From the NCBI GenBank assembly GCA_916381525.1, contig CAKAEH010001258.1, forward strand, positions 1-64,000: DNA of 64,000 nt. Direction: 5' to 3'. Origin of the DNA: Cercopithifilaria johnstoni. Its lineage: Eukaryota > Nematoda > Chromadorea > Rhabditida > Onchocercidae. Within the stretch, counting starts at the first letter, position 1. Each line of letters opens with the position of its first letter. Below are positions 26,800-38,738 of the stretch, piece after piece. The notes under the pieces were generated by a model. It ran no database searches. It had not been told where the DNA came from and was given only the letters and a program-made list of their open reading frames with translations. The position numbers were made by a program, and so were the translations under genes.

Positions 26800-27140
26800 A
26801 ATAGTGACGGATGGATGAATCAGACATTTTCATGAAAACAGTTCAGGTATCTTCAGGTATCATCATCAAAAGAGTTGTGAGTGATTACACGTAGAGGTGT
26901 GTTGTGCATCAGGGAAGGTACATGTTGCGCTGAGAAATGGGACATCTTTACATTACCGTCATGGGACACCTAACAATGATAATGCCCCTTGCAAGTTGCA
27001 GACACAAATAATGTTGCCTCTTCCCTCTCTCCTCCTTCACTTTTGCTTGTTACCTTTATTTGATTAACTTAAATTTCTGCTATTATGATTGGCGCTTGTT
27101 GTTTCACCGGGAAATGTTGAAATAGATGAAATGTTTCCGC
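26800..27140. promoter_or_regulatory. GC-richer non-coding island
   Basis: Base composition rises clearly above the surrounding AT-rich intergenic DNA, with no open frame and no exon-like pattern. It lies upstream of the PHACTR exons on the same strand, so a PHACTR promoter or enhancer is possible. This is composition and position only. Confidence 0.3.
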
Positions 27141-28343
27141 ACCTTTTGAATTGATTCTAAAGTATGGTTATTGTACTTGCTCAGTGAAAACGATTGAATA
27201 ACATCGTTATAATAGCTTTCCCTCCGTTACAATTTCTTTTTATCGCATCAAATGTTGTTTTTGGCAATTTCTAAAAATTCTTTCACGACAGCCGCTTTTT
27301 CTGTTTAAAGTACATATCGAAACTTTACACTCCAAAAATGGTGAGCAAGTGATAGAATTATTATCAATTTGACAAGTTAATTCGTTGTAATAATTACTTG
27401 TTAAACAGTTTGAAAAATGTCATTACTTGATGAAATACTGAATAACAATGAAAATTTTGAAAGCACTTCAAAGATTTGAAAATTTTGTGTTTTTTTCCTA
27501 TTTTAAAAATTTTCTTTTACATAGATGAATCATTTATATAATTCATCAGGCCAATCGTACTTGTTTGAAGAAAATAATCCTAACATATTTTAAACATACA
27601 AACCTAATCAACTTCATATCTCTGTTTAATCCTATAGAAAAGTACTTTTCAAAAAAAAATTCGCTGATTTCGAATAATTAATTTATTAACAACAACAGCA
27701 TCATTACCAAAACTGCTGATAATCAATGTATTTTAAAAATAAATATTGGTGAAATTATCGGTTTTTTTTTCAAGAAGAGATATGAAATAGAGGAGAAGAT
27801 GATGGTTGTTTGTGGAAATCATTACTATTTTTAATGAAGTTCTCGTATCTTTCCTGACAGCCTCTCATATCTGAATTTTTCATTTCTGAGATTTTTTTTA
27901 CATTAATTTGAAATATTTTTAATTATTGCTTTTGCTTGTTCTTAATTTACTGCGAAATAATTGCTGCTGCCATGATTCAATCTTTTTTTCTCCTTGTTAT
28001 CCATTGTTTCAATGATCTTTGAACTAACTATACTACAATTTAGCAATTACCACTCACATATTATTTCAAATCAAATTCTGTCCTTTTCTAAAACTTTTAA
28101 ACTCTTTAAATTGGAAAATTCAGTTTTACAACTCTTTCATTTCATTTTGTCATTCATAATCATATTTGATCATTTTTTTCTCATTCGATGATGTTATTTA
28201 GAAAAATTAATCAAATTAATATTGTGCTTAATTTGATAAATAAATATATTCATTCCTGAAGGTAGAGGAAATAAAGTTTAGGATTAACAATTGATCATTT
28301 CAATATCGTCGTAATTATCATGTGACAACATTAAGATATAATA

Positions 28344-28375
28344 GCAGAGAGAGAGACAGAGACAGAGACAGAGAA
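28344..28375. repeat. (GA)/(AGAGAC)n purine microsatellite
   Basis: Short run of GA and AGAGAC units on the plus strand, intergenic. Confidence 0.9.
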
Positions 28376-29489
28376 TAAGAGAGAAAGTGATAAATCGATG
28401 TTATGGTTCAACAAGTGGAATAACTGATGATAAATATCACCTGAATAAATGATAGATGAGAAAGGACAATTCCATTCAGTAATTCTTATCGTCAGATGTC
28501 TCAGTGATTCGGAAGATGAGTAATCATTTTCACAGAAACCAAGCAATGCATATTCGTCGCATGAGCCTGGAAACTACGGTAGTATTTGTGGCATAGTGGT
28601 TCAGGTTGGAGGCGTCTGGTATTACGTGTATCCAGTGTGGTGGGTTGACTGGGTCAGGGATATCAATCGACAGGTTCATTGATGATTAAGTGATTGCTGA
28701 GTGTGGTTCACATTTTGCGCTTCCCGAAATCCAATTCAACCTATCTTATCTTCGTTATTTACGTCACCTACGCATCACTTTTCATACATTTATTATCTTT
28801 TGAATTTTCAATCCCATTTCTCTTTATGTTTGAGAATTTGTTTACAAATAATTGAATCATTTTCCTGTTTGCAGGTATTGTTCCAATATACGTGAAAGTA
28901 GCTCAAAGTCAAAACTTTGAGGTAACACAACTAACTCTTTTCACTTGTAAAGTCGTTCATCCATTTTTCCTCAAAACAATAGTTTTGAACGCCATATTGC
29001 AGATATCTATTGAATTATAGATAGACTAGATAACACTTTAAAGGGAATAAAGATCTAAGCTGTTACAGCATTTTCACTTCATCATAACATTTGGTTCTCA
29101 TGCGGTGCGAATTTATCCGTATTTTCAGGCCAACTGCAATTTCAAAATATTCAGAAAGCAAAATTTATGATGTTATGTTAAAATCTCAACTTGAGACGAA
29201 AGCAGACATACAAAGGAAAACAAATGAATCAAAAAATACAGGAGGTGATATCTTTTACATCTCAATACAGTTTTAAAAATTCCCAAATAATAAGAAGGTA
29301 ATAATAATAATAAGATTAATAAGTTATCTATCTATCTAGGAAGTTAATTTCGAGCTAAAATTTCTAGTTGGCTAATGCTTGATTTGTTCGCGAAAATTGT
29401 TTCATTCATCTGTATCTTACGACCTCTGATTTAAAGATTGCACAGATTCCAATTATGCAACAGTGAATGGTTTAGCTTTCAACTTAAAA

Positions 29490-30112
29490 TTAGAAAGTCT
29501 TTAAAAAAAATAGAAAATATTTTAAAAATCTTTTGTTTTTTCAAAGCCCGAAAACAAAGAAATGGTTTTCCAGGTCACGATATAGTCTGCAGGAAACATT
29601 CTTATCATGTGTTTAGCAGTTCAATTTAAAAAATATTTATATACTTTCAAGGAGTCTCTGGAAAATTACATTTTGAGCTCAATTTAAAATATTTATACTT
29701 TCAAGGGGTCTCTGGAAAATTACATTTTGACATAATCAATTTTCATCATTTCATTTGATTTCTGTCGTTCAAATTGCAGCATAAACTCACCAGATAAAGT
29801 TGTTTTAGTTTTTGAACAGACAAGTGAGAATATAGCAGCCGTTAACGTGGAATTTAATCCCGATAGGACTACTAACAAGTAAGTGAAATTTTTCTCAACG
29901 AAATCATTCTCTGAAGCAGTCTAATTTTTGTTATTCCAGGAAATGGTGCTTTATAAAAATAATTTCGTAAATCAAAGAAAAAATATCAATAAAAAAAAAA
30001 TTAGAAAGTCTTTTAAAAGTCTTTTGTTTTTTCAAAGCTCGAAAACAAAAAAATGGTTTTCCAGGTCACGATATAGTCGCAGGAAACATTCTTATCATGT
30101 GTTTAGCAGTTC
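29490..30112 (+). repeat. Direct duplication containing a PHACTR exon fragment
   Basis: Bases 29490-29622 and 30001-30112 are near-identical. They share the intron end, the ccag acceptor and the first about 50 bases of the PHACTR exon at 30065. The upstream copy carries an extra base (agtctgcagg versus agtcgcagg) and then runs into unrelated AT-rich sequence, so it cannot replace the exon. Confidence 0.9.
29623..29731. repeat. Tandem duplication of about 50 bp
   Basis: Two adjacent copies (29623-29678 and 29681-29731) sharing actttcaaggggtctctgg-like sequence and ttacattttga. They directly follow the broken exon copy at 29490-29622. Confidence 0.85.
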
Positions 30113-33100
30113 GTTGAAATCAGGCAAATTTTGGTTACGAATTTTTCGACCGTGGAAGTGGCGAAAAAGGCATCACAGAGAACGACTACGGTTAGTTCAT
30201 ATTTTTAGAATTTATTTTGAGATTTTATAGATTTTACTTTCGAAAGAAAGCGTCTCAGAAATATTTTTAATATTAGCAGAAGCCTAGTGAAATACTGCTT
30301 GTACTTCTTATATCACTGAACAGCTCGAATTCTTGTTTGTATCATTACTTGATAGGTACGTTAGTGTTGCCATCATTTTTTGTTGTACTGTTTATGTATT
30401 GCTATAAAATTAGTACTCATACATTAACATACTAGTTTCCTCGGAGCATATGAATATGACAAGGTCAAGATGTATATTCATTCGAGTGCTATTTTTCTAA
30501 ATCCAGCCAATGAGCTTGGCAAGTAGTTTCTCTTGTTGGAAATTGCATATTGAGTGTAAAAGGAAAAGGAAAATTCAAAGCAGTGGTATTCGTAAAAGCA
30601 AAAGTCTATAAATATATATATTTGCTATAAGCTTGAAGTCTCTATAACTATATATATTTGCTATAACTTTAATCACACTACTACAACTGCTTTTTAGACG
30701 AGTTACAAGTGATCATAGGCAAGAAAATTCGCCCCCTGCTATCATACGTACATCTTTCAGCACTGTGGAATCACTTTTCTCTGTTCCAGATGTTGATGGT
30801 TTGTTTTCTCTCTTTCAGGGAATAAATATTCTTGTAATTGTTCAAAATGTTTTTTTACTGATGCATTTATTTTGTAGACGAGTAGTAAATTTCAGACTGT
30901 GTAAGAAATTTTGGGTGTTCCAGCGGCTTATTTGTGCATATTTTTCTTAATATCAATTTTTTTCTCCTAATTTTTTATTCGTATATTTTTTTATAATAAT
31001 GCAGTAAAGTTATCTTTTCTGTGAAGTTTACATCTTTTTTAATCCATCAAAAAGATTGCAGTGATGCAGTTACAGGTATTTGAAACTTTGCGGTAGAACT
31101 TTAATGATTAGCTTATAAAACAAACATTATTGGTATAATCACTATGTCAATTTGCCAACAGTATAGTGTTATCTGTGGTGCTCAAATTAAGTGATTTATA
31201 GCAATTTACCGCTAGTCTAAGTAATATTGGAATTTGGTTCATCTTCTAGAAAGATTAAAGGGTTCATTGTTAGATTAATCAGTTTGAAGACCTTTTGCAG
31301 GTGCTTTAGCACTACCAGTTTTGCTTGATGGATAGTATTAGAGAGGGCATCGGTAATAATTTCAAATCAGATAATGTCCAGCTATGATTAAGAAATATTA
31401 TTTATAACTTTGAGCATTCATTTAGTATTTGCTTGTTAGTATCCCTGATCACTATCGATAGTGCAACTAATTGAGCAGTTGAAATGTCATCAATTTACAG
31501 TCATCGACACGTTTTCTATTGTTTGATACTGTTATCCACAACTCAAAAGTTGTAAAATTATACGGTGACTAGGAATTTATGCTTGCGATGAATGCTTTCT
31601 CCACCAGCTTGAATATGTGTTCACATAGAGTGAAAAAGTGCAGCGAATACTGTGATATTTGCACTGCCCTTATAATCTTTGAAGCAACTGTTCAGTTGGT
31701 TAATCAATCATACATTTAGCTATAGAGAAAGTTTTGTGGCTTGCTGAAGACAAGGGAGCTAGCAATCTGCAATCATTTTACTCTATTATTTTAGAGACTC
31801 TTTCGCGTCTTAATCGTCTTAATCTACTCAAATATTAATAATCCGTGGTATTTGAACGTTTAATTCGCGTTTCTGCACATAATTTCGTTTGCTCGTTAGG
31901 TGTAAGTGTTGGTTGAAATCTATTCCCTTAAATTTTCAATTATCATTCGTTATAAAAACTCTGTATTGATTATTTGAATACATTAATTTTATTTTTTTAA
32001 CTTATTACAGAGACATACAGGCCGACACAATGGAATTGTTTAAACTCGCTAACTCAAGAACCTGTCCGAATAAATTTGGATTCATTAAAGGGGTAAGACA
32101 ACTCTCATATAAGTATTTTTATAAATTTTGACCATAATTATTTAATGCAACTTTTGCTTCGCTTGTTAAGCAACATATATTCGCTTTTTATAATCATTTA
32201 GTGCAACATTTGCTTCGAATTCTCTAATTCAGCTGAAAAGGTTTTATCCAATTAGATTTCAGAGGGAACTCTGCTGAAAATATTCTTCGCTTGACTACTG
32301 AAGAAGTAGTTGTACCACCAGTTCAAAAAGTTGTAATTGTTGAGCGCAGAGATGCACCTATTTCAAATAATTTAGCGAGTATCAAAGCCGTGGAAACAAA
32401 TGTTGGTTATCTTACGGCAGGAAATTTGGTAGATTTTAAAGCCGCTTCCATTACAACCCAAGGTAATTTCTGAAAATATGAGAAACTTGTTACGTTTTGT
32501 AGAACTTTTCGTTGTTGCCATTTTTTTCTTAAAATAATTTTAGCTCTGCGTTGTTTTTGCAGCAGGACAGCTTAATCAAAGTAGAGAAAGCATAAATTGT
32601 GAGCAGCTTACCGATCAGGAATACAATACTTTCCAATTGGATCTCAGAGAAATGAAAAGTGCAACTGTTGAAGAAATTATTGCGAAAGAGCCTGATTTGT
32701 CAGCTCGACCAAATAAACCTGTGTTAAAGAAACCTGGTGCACCTAGTAGATTCAGACTTATGAAACGAACACCGAGTCGAAAATTACGATTGAGCGAAAG
32801 GACTTCTGGAGCAGTAGATACTGATGGTCCTGAGCAAGCATTGAGGTGGAATTTTTTCCATTTAATATTTTTGGGCAAAAAGAAAGAATGTCAATTTTTG
32901 AAGAGATTTCTCGAGTTTCTCATTGTGACGTATTTTAGCTCTAATGGGACGAAGTTACCATCCAGATTAACTGATGATAGCGATAGCGATACAGACATTC
33001 AGTACCGTGATGATGAGTTAAGTAAACGTCATGGTATTGGTTACAGTACGAATCCAGCCATTGCAAGTCGTATCGTACCGTATCCCTTAACTAGTGAAGA

Positions 33101-34151
33101 TGATGAAGATGTCCCACTGAGTATGCTTTGTCTCTTAAAATACTGGAGCATGTTTTGATCAATTTTTATTTTAGCGGCTGCATTTTCAGCAAGTTTTGCA
33201 TTACGAGTAACCAGAACGGACACATTTGCGAAGATGTTAAATGTGCCTGATCCTGTCGATGACATTCCGAATCAAACATCCCACGATAGACGACAACTGA
33301 TGCACAAAGCAAGTATCAAGTTGGAAAGGTTTCTTTTTGTTAAATTTCTTTTTGTACTTGCATTAAATACTTTGTTAGTAATTTCAATCATTAAATAATT
33401 TCAAGCTAATGGGGTTGTTTTCCAATAATTTCTCAGCACGTATGTCAAATTTGCAGGAAGTTAAGTGAACGTCCTTCTGTTGAAGAACTGGAGCAACGCA
33501 ATATTTTGAGAGCCAAAGACGCTTCGATTTCTTCCAAAATGGCCATGGATGAAACGCGCAAAGTCCTGTTGCGTAAAGTAAGTATTCATTTCAGTCGTCA
33601 TTTCTTACCCGTAATTTACTAGTATATTTAATAGGAGTTTACTATGTAGACAAATTTAAATTGAGGTCATGGATGTTTGTTTCTTTCAGCTGAGTTTCCG
33701 CCCAACAATACAAGAGTTGAAGGATAAGCAAATAATCAAATTTAATGATTATGTGGAAGTAACAGAAGCAGAAGCATATGATCGAAAAGCAGACAAACCT
33801 TGGACAAGATTGACTTCAGTTGATAAGGTTTTAAAATTTTTGTCTCATGGATAAAATTAGCTCTTTCAAATATCTATTTATAGCCACTGATTTGGTAGAA
33901 TAATTTATGTAGTGTTATTGCAGGCATTGATCAGGAAGGAACTGAACGATTTCAAGGCAACGGAGATGGATGTACACGAGGAAAGCCGCATATTTACACG
34001 GTAGTCTCTTACAGCTCTATTTTTCAGTTTACATAAATGAAAAAACTTATTATCTTAAGAGGATTTTTTTTAATATATGGAATGGTAATGATAAGAAGTT
34101 TTTAGTTGCTTATATCAAATAATAAATTTTTTCAGGTTCCATCGTCCGTAA
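29780..34151 (+). CDS. PHACTR family phosphatase and actin regulator (5' partial)
   Basis: PHACTR proteins bind G-actin through RPEL motifs and protein phosphatase 1 through their extreme C-terminus. Exons that chain in phase: 29780-29878, 30065-30190, 30698-30798, 32011-32092, 32263-32462, 32563-32845, 32939-33120, 33175-33328, 33457-33577, 33690-33827, 33924-34000, 34136-34151. The second listed exon encodes the basic FRPWKWRKR segment found in the PHACTR N-terminal region. Two clear RPEL motifs (KLSERPSVEELEQRNIL and KLSFRPTIQELKDKQII) are followed by the hallmark NDYVEVTEAEAYDRKADKPW and a C-terminal end FTRFHRP, the PP1-binding end. An earlier segment (RVTRTDTFAKML) may be a degenerate RPEL, so there is one fewer intact C-terminal RPEL than in vertebrates. 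Acidic Ser/Asp repeats lie around 32970-33120. The 5' exon and start codon were not found. Confidence 0.9.
30603..30667. repeat. Imperfect tandem duplication of about 30 bp
   Basis: Two copies sharing atatatatttgctataa (30603-30630 and 30637-30667) in a PHACTR intron. Confidence 0.8.
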
Positions 34152-35424
34152 AGTTGTTCCATTCGCCCACGCATTAATTTTCTACGTTTTTATGCTGAGT
34201 CGTGACATTTCGTAACATTTCGACATTACTTATTTTGTTTCTATTGTTTGCTGCCATCCATTCTTGCAAAAATCCTTCCTATTCGCATCATTATATTTAA
34301 TTTACGGATTTTTGCAATAATAGTTGTTATTTGGTACCAGCAAGAGGCATAACAGTTGCATCCGAAAATTACTTTTAAAAATTTGTATTTTTGTTCTTCA
34401 TATGATTTTATAACAATTCCGGTTTCTTATATTCTCCTACAAAACACACAAGACAAATATCAGATAGTTGGGTAACGACTTCTAGTTTGGCTATTTGATC
34501 TATGGTAAATACGGTAAAGTTCCTCGTACTTCATCTTTCATGCTAAACTTTTCCATACAGAGAATTTGAATTGGAAATATAAAAAAAAATGTAGGAGAAC
34601 AAAAACATTGCTGAATTAAAAGTGTTATGTACATTTCTTGTTCTGTTTCCTCATTATTTTCGAAACTATATTAATGATTGTCTATGTATGAGTGTTTTAC
34701 AAGTGCCAAATATGAGATGTTTGCGTTTTGTATTTTTAAATTCATTTACATCAAATTACTCCTATGGTTCCCCATCTTGTCAGGTTTTTTGGAAGTTGAG
34801 TTTCCTACATTCTCTACCTTTTGCCTATCACTTATCCCTAAATTGCCTCTTATTGCGTAGTCTTCCACTGAAAGGGAAAGTTATTGACTTTCTCTTTCGA
34901 AGATTTTGTAGATAAAAACTGCAGTTCTATGATCCATATGTTTTTTATTAGTATTGTTTGGAATAGGTAAAGTTCTCCCAACTTTAGTGCACAAGTGTTC
35001 TGTGGCAGATTTCGAGATAAGCTGCATCTCACTAATCGTTGTAAAATGATACACAGAATAACTAATAAGAAAATCGTCTATAAAATAAATATTCTATATA
35101 AGCGACGAATTTCAAGATGAGCTTTATTTAAAAGAACTAACAGGATATACAAGATATTTTTTTTTGCTCAGCAACTATTGGAACAGTGGAATGGCCATAA
35201 CTCTTCGAGAAATTTAGCAAAAAAGTCTATACGGATAGGAAAATGATTAAAAATCGCATCCAAAATAAATTTAACAGTAAGATGCTGGAAAATCCACAAC
35301 TCGAAAATATTTATTTCAAAGGATAATGTTATTTACTGTAAAACCAGTTAGAATATGCTACTAAAAAACTTAAGCTCCACAATGTTAATATCAGATTGAA
35401 ATCACATATCAAATTGTAAAAACG
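34152..35424. other. Convergent intergenic region, PHACTR and pfd-3 3' ends
   Basis: About 1.27 kb of AT-rich DNA between two converging stop codons. Overlapping plus-strand ORFs at 34622-34915 are Leu/Phe/Ser-rich with no family features and are read as chance. Confidence 0.5.
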
Positions 35425-37202
35425 TCATTGACCTGCTCTTTTTCGAATACCATAGTTGTAAACATGGGCCATGTTGACTTCCGTTGTCGTTATTTGATCC
35501 TTAAGGAATGCTAACTCTTTCTCGTACTTCGCCACTCCATCATTTGCTAAATAGAATTTAATAGTATTATGCATTACCCTGGAGAAAAATAACCTATGTC
35601 ATATTTTGTGCAGGGCGAAAATACCATAACCATAAGTCAGGGATTCAGTCATCACTTTGCCACTAGTGAAGTAGTACTAACATTTTAATAAAATAATTTA
35701 ATAACAGAGAAAAGTTACTTGAATCCGAAGAATAAAAAAGGTATAAACATTTTCCGATAATTATACACAATTTGTCAAATAACAGAGAGTTGGGACTCAC
35801 CACTTTTGTAATTATCTTCAAGTATACATCGTGCTTCGCTCAAGCTGAATTCTACCATAACATTAGAACCAAGCCACAGAAGTACCTTAATTAATTTTCG
35901 GCATTAAATCACTTGAATTCTACTAATGAGTGGATGTACGATTTACTGAGACAAACGAATTAAGGCATATTTAACTACCTTATCAAGTGAATCTGTTTTC
36001 ACCCGCTGGTAAACATGATCACTGAGCAAATGTGTCACTTCCACGGTTTCCTTTTTTTTCTGAAAAATTAATAAGAGATTCAAAAAAAACTTCAAGATTT
36101 ATACCAAATTTAAAGGACAGATTGATGTATATTATAAAAAAGAAAGATTTTAGATTAAAAGCCCACTTTCGAACGCAGATACGAGTGAAATTTATAAATC
36201 GAACATACCGATTTCTCTTCTAAATGATTGACAACTTCGACCGATTTTTTTAAATCCGGAAGCTTCGAAACCAATCTGTAAAAAGATATGGGCTGAAAGC
36301 ATACATTAGTAGAAGTTAGTGAATTCGTAACGAACATTTCCACTTACGTTGTTAAGAAACCATTACAGCATACCGTAATATAGCTGCTGAAATGTAGTGG
36401 TTTTTCCAATCATAGTTGAAGAAAAACACCATACTACAGGATCAGATCGGGGTGATTCTTGCAGAAAACGGGAAAATGAGTAGAAAAAAAATAGGAAGGA
36501 ACTGAAAAGTAGGCTTTCACTCCGGAATCAAATGTTCCGGATAAAAGGTAAAATCGTCCATTTATACTCGTAATATAGGAAGCTCTTGAAAAGTAAATAT
36601 ATATAAAAAGTAAATATATATAAACAGTACCGTAATTTCTGTTCAGTTAATTGCTGTTCAACCTGCTTGTACTTCCTATAAATTGCTTCTAAACGTTTAA
36701 TGCCTTCATCTATGCTGATATTACCCTCTTTTTTTAAATAAGCTTCAACATCCTCCTGAAAATGCAAAATAATCTGAACATACCAGAATACAGTATGGAA
36801 CTAATTTATTGCTACACAGAATTTATCTTCAAAGATATGCAATAATCTTTCTCTTCCTTATTATTGGTTCGTCACTTATGCTGCAACATTCCTGTTCTAT
36901 TTCCGGACTTGGATTTGTGTATTGCAATTTCATTCAAAAACAAAATTTACAGCCAACACACATGTTGCAGCAACTTCATTTCAGCCGCTATAGCTTAAAA
37001 TTAGTTATATATCATATGGAAATCAAAATCACTTAAATTATGCCGCAGCACACAGAAAAATGTATATTCACAAACAGGAATTTTCTAATTCACTGAACTT
37101 TAAATAGAATATTTATAGCTTTTCTTGATTACTAACCATCACTTCAGCTGTAGGGACGCCTTGTTCTACAAGGTCCGAGACGAATTCTTCCTCTTCCTGC
37201 AT
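35425..37202 (-). CDS. pfd-3: Prefoldin subunit 3 (VBP1)
   Basis: An alpha-type subunit of the hexameric prefoldin chaperone, which delivers nascent actin and tubulin to the CCT chaperonin. Exons from the start: 37202-37137, 36755-36631, 36275-36209, 36059-35979, 35885-35801, 35546-35425; 181 residues, as expected for the family. Recognisable family stretches are YLKKEGNISIDEGIKRLEAIYRKY near the N-terminus, the VYQRVKTDSLDKVLLWLGSNVMVE beta-hairpin core, and the C-terminal helix ending ITTTEVNMAHVYNYGIRKR. Two long coiled coils flank the central beta segment. It is the last of four minus-strand genes running rab-5, pseudo-E2, NMNAT, pfd-3. The start is the only ATG before the acidic EEEEF segment. 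Confidence 0.95.
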
Positions 37203-38738
37203 TAAACTAACTGCTCATATAAATATTAATCCCCGTAATAACATATATTCACTTCGTATCGGCCAAATTTGTAAATCTGAAAAACCCTACGTAACTACTT
37301 TTCGAACAGTCAATATCTGCTAGTGTCAACTGTTTGAAAAGACTGGAATCAATCAACACTTCTGCCATCATTGACATCCCAAACAGTTTTACACTATCCT
37401 ATATCTTTGAACGCTAGATTTTATTTCGAAGGACAAAAGTAGCATTTCTGATTCATTATAAGAACTGACAGCTATCTCCAAGACCATACATTTCAGCAGT
37501 TCAGAAATCTAAAACGAATCAAGCAAGTTATCAGCTGCAGCGGTGCAAATGGCATACCAATCAAACAACTTCCGCTGAAGTTGATGAAACAGTGAATTCC
37601 ATGAATATTCTCAGAAATGCACCTACAATAATGAAAGGGATAGCTGGATCTGAAAATGAGAAAATAGAGCAGAAGAAAACTGAAAGAATTAATACACCCT
37701 AAACAATATAAAACGTTTATTTATGGCCGTTAAAAAATAATTACAAAACATCAACGACATTTAGTAACAAAATTAATAAAATGGGCAAACAAACAATCTT
37801 TCCGTTCTGATCGTCAGTTAAAGAAAAACTGAAACAGACTTACAGAGTGCTTAGGAAATTTCATTCAAATATAAAGCAACCGTTCAAGATAATTAAAAAA
37901 AAGAAAATGTAGTAGAGCACTTTCAAAATGCTTGCAGAAAATTAAATAGTGAGCATTGTGGCAAAGTGAAACAGTAAAACTTTTTGAATGTACTAAAAAT
38001 GACAAAAACCCGTATTTTTTGAGAAACAGGTACAATAAAAAGAAAAAATTCCTAAAAAATTTGTCTGCGTTTCCATTTTAATAACAAACATATCAATATA
38101 GAAATTATCAATCTAAAAAATTCCTGAAACAATTATCAGTCCACTTGGTGGAATGAATGAACTATTAAATAAAGACAATATTAAAATCATGAATTCAAAA
38201 TTTCCTGAAAATGATCTTAATAATTAATGTCATATGTGCAAAGCGAGGAGGTTTCAAATACTAGAAAACTTATATTTCTCCATGTTCACTGGAAGCAACG
38301 GAATTTTTTTAATCAAGGGAAGCACTTTATACCGACAACAGCCGAGTGCTTCAAAAAGATAAAAAATCCTCAAATCCAATGGAACAAAATTGAAAGACAT
38401 GAGATTTGGTCAGACTAAACAACCTGACAAGAATAAGAGTGATTTATATATTAGAGTCAAAGACTGATTTTAAATTTATGACATTATTAAAAACTTAAAA
38501 CGGGCAAATTGTCTCATCAATTGTCAGTCTCCTGAATAAATGAATAATAGTGCGCCGAGCTCTCGCCATGTTTCGTGTTGGCAGTTCAATAAAGAGTAGA
38601 AGATACTAATGAATCGAAAATTGGAGAGATCATTAAACAAATTTCTTTGACTAAATTTTCTTTCTCTACCCGCTTTAAAATACATAAAACAATAAAATAA
38701 AAAGACATAATGCACAAAGACAATTTAAATACAACTTA
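37203..38738. other. Intergenic region between NMNAT and pfd-3
   Basis: About 1.5 kb on the coding-strand side between the NMNAT stop and the pfd-3 start. It is AT-rich and I found no exon-like segment on either strand; the 63-codon ORFs at 38227-38418 and 38524-38715 look like chance. Confidence 0.5.

Larger units (their letters stand above)
23683..29779. other. 6 kb region between RING gene and first supported PHACTR exon
   Basis: No exon could be supported here, although the PHACTR 5' end must lie in it. A possible polyadenylation signal for the RING gene is near 24125. A 130-codon plus-strand ORF (24530-24922) has no recognisable features. A less AT-rich island spans about 26800-27140. 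A purine microsatellite lies at 28344-28375. A 47-base segment (28874-28920) has acceptor and donor signals but does not join the next exon in frame. Confidence 0.5.

Noticed and set aside
28874..28920. Short segment with good acceptor (tttgcag) and donor (gtaaca), possible upstream PHACTR exon
   Set aside because: Every reading frame either contains a stop or fails to match the phase needed by the exon at 29780.
34622..34915. 97-codon plus-strand ORF after PHACTR
   Set aside because: Located after the PHACTR stop codon; composition is that of AT-rich non-coding DNA.
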